Shown piece after piece: positions 61,557 through 64,000 of a stretch of DNA of 64,000 nt; the first letter of the stretch is position 1; every line of letters starts with the position of its first letter. Origin of the DNA: Rebecca billardiae RCC1528 (Eukaryota; Haptophyta); NCBI GenBank assembly GCA_965240325.2, contig OZ251248.1, forward strand, positions 248,001-312,000. Reading direction: 5' to 3'. Below the pieces are notes generated by a model. It had not been told where the DNA came from, made no database searches, and worked only from the letters and a program-made list of their open reading frames with translations. A program made the translations under genes and the position numbers.

Positions 61557-61716
61557 CATTGCTGACTGTCACGCAGCCGCGTACGCCGACGCGGCGAGCA
61601 AGTCGTACTACCATTCGACGGGCAGCTTCGACACGGCACGCATGAGACGGTCGGCGGGCGGACCCGACCCGAGGGAGAGCGTGCTGCGGCAGCTGCAGCA
61701 GCTGGCCGCTCGGTGA
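60175..61716 (+). CDS. voltage-sensor-like protein related to EAG/HCN/CNG channels, no pore seen
   Basis: A frame of 513 residues from the ATG at 60175. The N-terminal block resembles the first half of EAG/HCN/CNG channels: WWARVIHPNSDFRKCWDAVV, S1 (LAALGLIWQVPLHLVFEWW), a long S1-S2 loop, S2 with ADVMLNLRTGYVTRDGVLVM (the F-R-T-G-Y motif), and S3 (YALRWLLVDLVCCLPLETLY). Later KWFKLGRMLQLLRLVRAL resembles S4 with spaced Arg. After this no S5, pore loop (GYG-type) or S6 and no cyclic-nucleotide domain is found. The sequence turns into Arg-rich, then Gly/Ala-rich, and then a long poly-Asp (61474-61560) before LRQLQQLAAR. Either this is a voltage-sensor-only relative or an intron/frameshift hides the pore. 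A 43-nt GT...AG stretch at about 60677-60720 might be a mini-intron but is too short to call. The gene is divergent from F-box/RCC1 copy 2. Confidence 0.6.
61474..61560 (+). repeat. (GAC/GAT)n coding microsatellite
   Basis: An interrupted GAC/GAT repeat encodes a run of about 28 acidic residues near the C-terminus of the channel-like protein. A similar acidic codon run occurs in the UBE2O gene at 56127-56180. Confidence 0.85.
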
Positions 61717-61910
61717 CGCCTGCGGCCTGACTGGGGCTGACGGCCTCTCACTGACGCATACCGTCACTCCGTATGACAGCGGCAGTATACGTCCGGTAGA
61801 TAATAAGTAGTGTGAACGTACTACTACCGCGTCAGTATATATTCGCGTAGTCAGTCTTTTATATATATAAGACTGACTGACTGATTAGATATATTATTAT
61901 ATACGACTTA
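61717..61910. other. AT-rich intergenic sequence
   Basis: It lies between the end of the channel-like gene and the terminal inverted-repeat element. It contains TATATA runs and a partly palindromic cagtcttttatatatataagactg at 61851-61874. Confidence 0.6.
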
Positions 61911-63859
61911 CCAGGTCGTTCCCCCTGCACTGGGAATCCGCGGTTTGGACATACGAGAAAAACAGCCGCAGGACGCACCCGTCGCTACCCGCGAATAAGA
62001 TTTTCAGGTCTCGCGGGTGCGGATGTGCGTCAATCGATGAGCTGGTCTCGCAATCCCAAAATTGAGCCGCAACGAGATAGAAGGCAGGGCGGAGCCCCCG
62101 GTGGCGGCTCGGCAGGCGAGGGCCGACCAAATCTTGACCTTTTGCCCTCGGCGGCAGGCGGGCAGCGGCAAGGCGGCCGAGCGCCGTTGGCGGGGCGCGC
62201 CCGGGGCACGCCGCACGGCGCTGCGGGCGCGGATGTGCTCGCGGAGCCGGCTTGCGTGGACAGGCTGTCGCGGGAGAGTATCTGGCGCCCTCCTGCGCCG
62301 CGCGTCTCGCGCCACGCCTCTTTTCGCCGCGGCTCAGGGCAGCGCGCACGCGCGCGCCGCCTCGAGGCCCGAGCACTGCCGCGCCGCAGCCAACCGCGCG
62401 CGCGCCGTGCGCGGCGTGGTCGGGAAGGAACGGGGGGTGCTGCCGGGCGAGATGACGACATCATGTGCGCACGCCATGCCGCCCCGCGGCGCCGCGAAAG
62501 GGCACGATAACGGATCCGCACAGCTGTTGACGAGTGCTGCTTTCTTGTCGTGCCTGAAGCCAGACCTGAGCTCGAAGAAGATGATGAAAGTGCATCCGCG
62601 CGAGGAAAGCGTCGCACCCAGCACTTCTACATGACCACGCAGTGATGAACATTCATGTAAGAGTTTCCCGCGTGCCCGTCTGGCACTGTTCTGTGTCTCA
62701 ATGATCGTCCCGACAAGGCGGTCACGACCGCGAGGCCGCGTGCACACCATTTGTGACAACTCGAAGAGGCGTGCAAACGGACCGGCGACACGCTCGGCAA
62801 GGCGTGGCGGGGCGGCATGGCGTGCGCACATGATATCGCCATCTCGCCCGGCAGCCGCGCCCGTTCCTTCCCGACCACGCCGCGCACGGCGCGCGCGCGG
62901 TCGGCTGCAGCGCAGGCAAGGCTGGCCTTGAGGCGGCGCGCGCGCGTGCGCGCTGCCCTGAGCCGAGGCGAAAGAGGCGTGGCGCAAGTCGCGCGGCGCA
63001 GGAGGGCGGCAGATACTCTCCCGCAACAGCCCGTCCACGCACGCCGGCTCCGCAAGCACATCCGCGCCCGCAGCGCCCTGGCCCGGGCGCGCCCCCCAGC
63101 GGTCACGACCGCGAGGCCGTGCGGCACACCTGACACCATTTGTGACAACTGGAAGAGGCGTGCAAACGGACCGGCGACACGCTCGGCAAGGCGTGGCGCG
63201 GCGGCATGGCGTGCGCACATGATGTCGCCATCTCGCCCGGCAGCACCCCCCGTTCCTTCCCGACCACGCCGCGCACGGCGCGCGCGCGACCGGCTGCGGC
63301 GCAGGCAAGGCTGGCCTTCGGAGGCGGCGCGCGCGTGTGCGCTGCCCTGAGCCGAGGCGAAAGAGGCGTGGCGCAAGTCGCACGGCGCAGGAGGGCGGCA
63401 GATACTCTCCCGCAACAGCCCGTCCACGCACGCCGGCTCCGCGAGCACATCCGCGCCCGCAGTGCCCTGGCCCGGGCGCGCCCCCCAGCCGGGGCCAGCG
63501 GCATCGCACTCGTGCCCGGCCGCAGCCGCAGGGGGCGGGTCAGAATCGGTGCTCCGCACCCGCGGCGGAGGGCTCCCGCCTCCAGGTTGCACACGAAGAA
63601 CTCATTTCCAGCGCATCGATTTCGTGAGCGGACTATCGCTGACGAGGCTGATTACTGCGTTCCACGGCTTTGCCGCGCTCGGGATTTGGCTTCTCCAATG
63701 GATGGATCTAGTTTCGTCATTTTCAATTGGAAAGCTCGATTAGATCGTTCAAGTGGTCTGATAGACGAAGCGGAAGACTAAATCTGCGTTGCTATGCCGC
63801 GGCCTCGCGCTCTGAATAGGGCGAAACCGCGGATTCCCAGTGCACGGGGAACGACCTGG
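61911..63859. mobile_element. 1.95-kb element with 36-bp terminal inverted repeats and TA flanks
   Basis: The left end (61911-61946) begins ccaggtcgttccccctgcac and the right end (63824-63859) is its reverse complement with one mismatch in 36. The dinucleotide TA lies directly outside both ends (61909-61910 and 63860-63861), as expected for TA-targeting DNA transposons such as Tc1/mariner, although two bases could match by chance. Inside, a block of about 390 bp occurs as two direct copies (62746-63134 and 63135 onward; both start accatttgtgacaact) and once in inverted orientation at about 62240-62500. No transposase is recognisable; the short frame at about 62520-62634 is unassigned. I interpret it as a non-autonomous element. 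Confidence 0.75.
62746..63500 (+). repeat. direct duplication, 389-bp period, inside the terminal element
   Basis: Two copies start at 62746 and 63135 (accatttgtgacaactsgaa) and share gcaaacggaccggcgacacg, catggcgtgcgcacatgat, cgttccttcccgaccacgcc and gcagatactctcccgcaaca with a few substitutions. The inverted related block at about 62240-62500 is less similar. All are G/C-rich and open in several frames on both strands, but none looks like a known protein. Confidence 0.85.
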
Positions 63860-63861
63860 TA

Positions 63862-64000
63862 GGCCGAGAGACCGCGCGCTATGAGTGACTAGCTATCTGA
63901 CTCTGAGTATATGAGTTATATTAATAATGAATAATATGCTGATATGACTAAATATATGTGCGCTGACGATATCGGACGATATATATACTAGGTGTATGTA
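63862..64000. other. AT-rich right edge of the window
   Basis: 139 bp of AT-rich sequence after the element. No feature is seen. Confidence 0.6.

Noticed and set aside
62334-63592. Long minus frames inside the terminal element
   Set aside because: They are open in two frames because of GC content and repeat the same low-information motif in each duplicate block; no domain or start context.

Overview
The window looks like nuclear DNA of a GC-rich eukaryotic microalga. A haptophyte is the best guess, with another GC-rich alga carrying a secondary plastid as the alternative. The evidence is short GC-rich GT-AG introns (about 90-370 nt, several with GTGCG donors), eukaryote-only gene families (UBE2O, Eps15/Ede1, ArfGAP, F-box/RCC1, ABHD17), and EsV-1-7 cysteine repeats, which are known from algae and large algal viruses. 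Many dispersed repeats and AT/TC microsatellites add to this. I saw no operons, Shine-Dalgarno sites, rRNA or tRNA genes. Exon structures were worked out by eye from reading frame, splice consensus and protein-family continuity. All family calls come from motif recognition, with no database search.

Layout. 1-318 is the edge of an EsV-1-7 gene on the minus strand. 0.3-10.4 kb is gene-poor and holds a decayed repeat copy (2827-4342) and one small membrane-protein candidate (8442-8705). 10.4-14.4 kb is a divergent pair: an ABHD17-like serine hydrolase (-) and a membrane-anchored aldo-keto reductase (+). 14.9-16.3 kb is a secreted RTX-repeat protein with a Pro/Thr-rich tandem repeat (-). 17.7-18.7 kb contains a foldback element and a 128-bp palindromic insertion, just upstream of a TauD-like dioxygenase (18.8-20.2 kb, +). 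21.2-24.6 kb has a five-exon type II membrane protein followed by a GT61 glycosyltransferase. 25.2-26.7 kb is an F-box/RCC1 protein.

26.9-33.6 kb is dominated by three more copies of the dispersed element, one keeping a 287-codon frame that resembles the N-terminal half of a Ulp1-like peptidase. 33.6-36.2 kb holds a PARP-like remnant and a degenerate local duplication. From 36.4 to 61.7 kb the window is gene-dense and has several very tight divergent pairs. In order these are F-box/LRR-like (-), Eps15/Ede1-like with three EH domains plus a UBA (-), a Cys-rich single-pass protein (+), a TauE/SafE-like transporter (-), an EsV-1-7 array protein (-), a multi-pass protein with a PPxY motif (+), ArfGAP (-), UBE2O (+), a second F-box/RCC1 protein (-), and a voltage-sensor protein without a visible pore (+). 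The end, 61.9-63.9 kb, is a 1.95-kb transposon-like element with 36-bp terminal inverted repeats.

The genes do not form one pathway. Two loose themes recur: ubiquitin (two F-box/RCC1 proteins, one F-box-like protein, UBE2O, a UBA domain, a PPxY motif) and membrane traffic (Eps15/Ede1, ArfGAP, ABHD17). Two genes (UBE2O and the second F-box/RCC1) need a one-base frame correction, which may be assembly error in GC-rich tracts or real decay.
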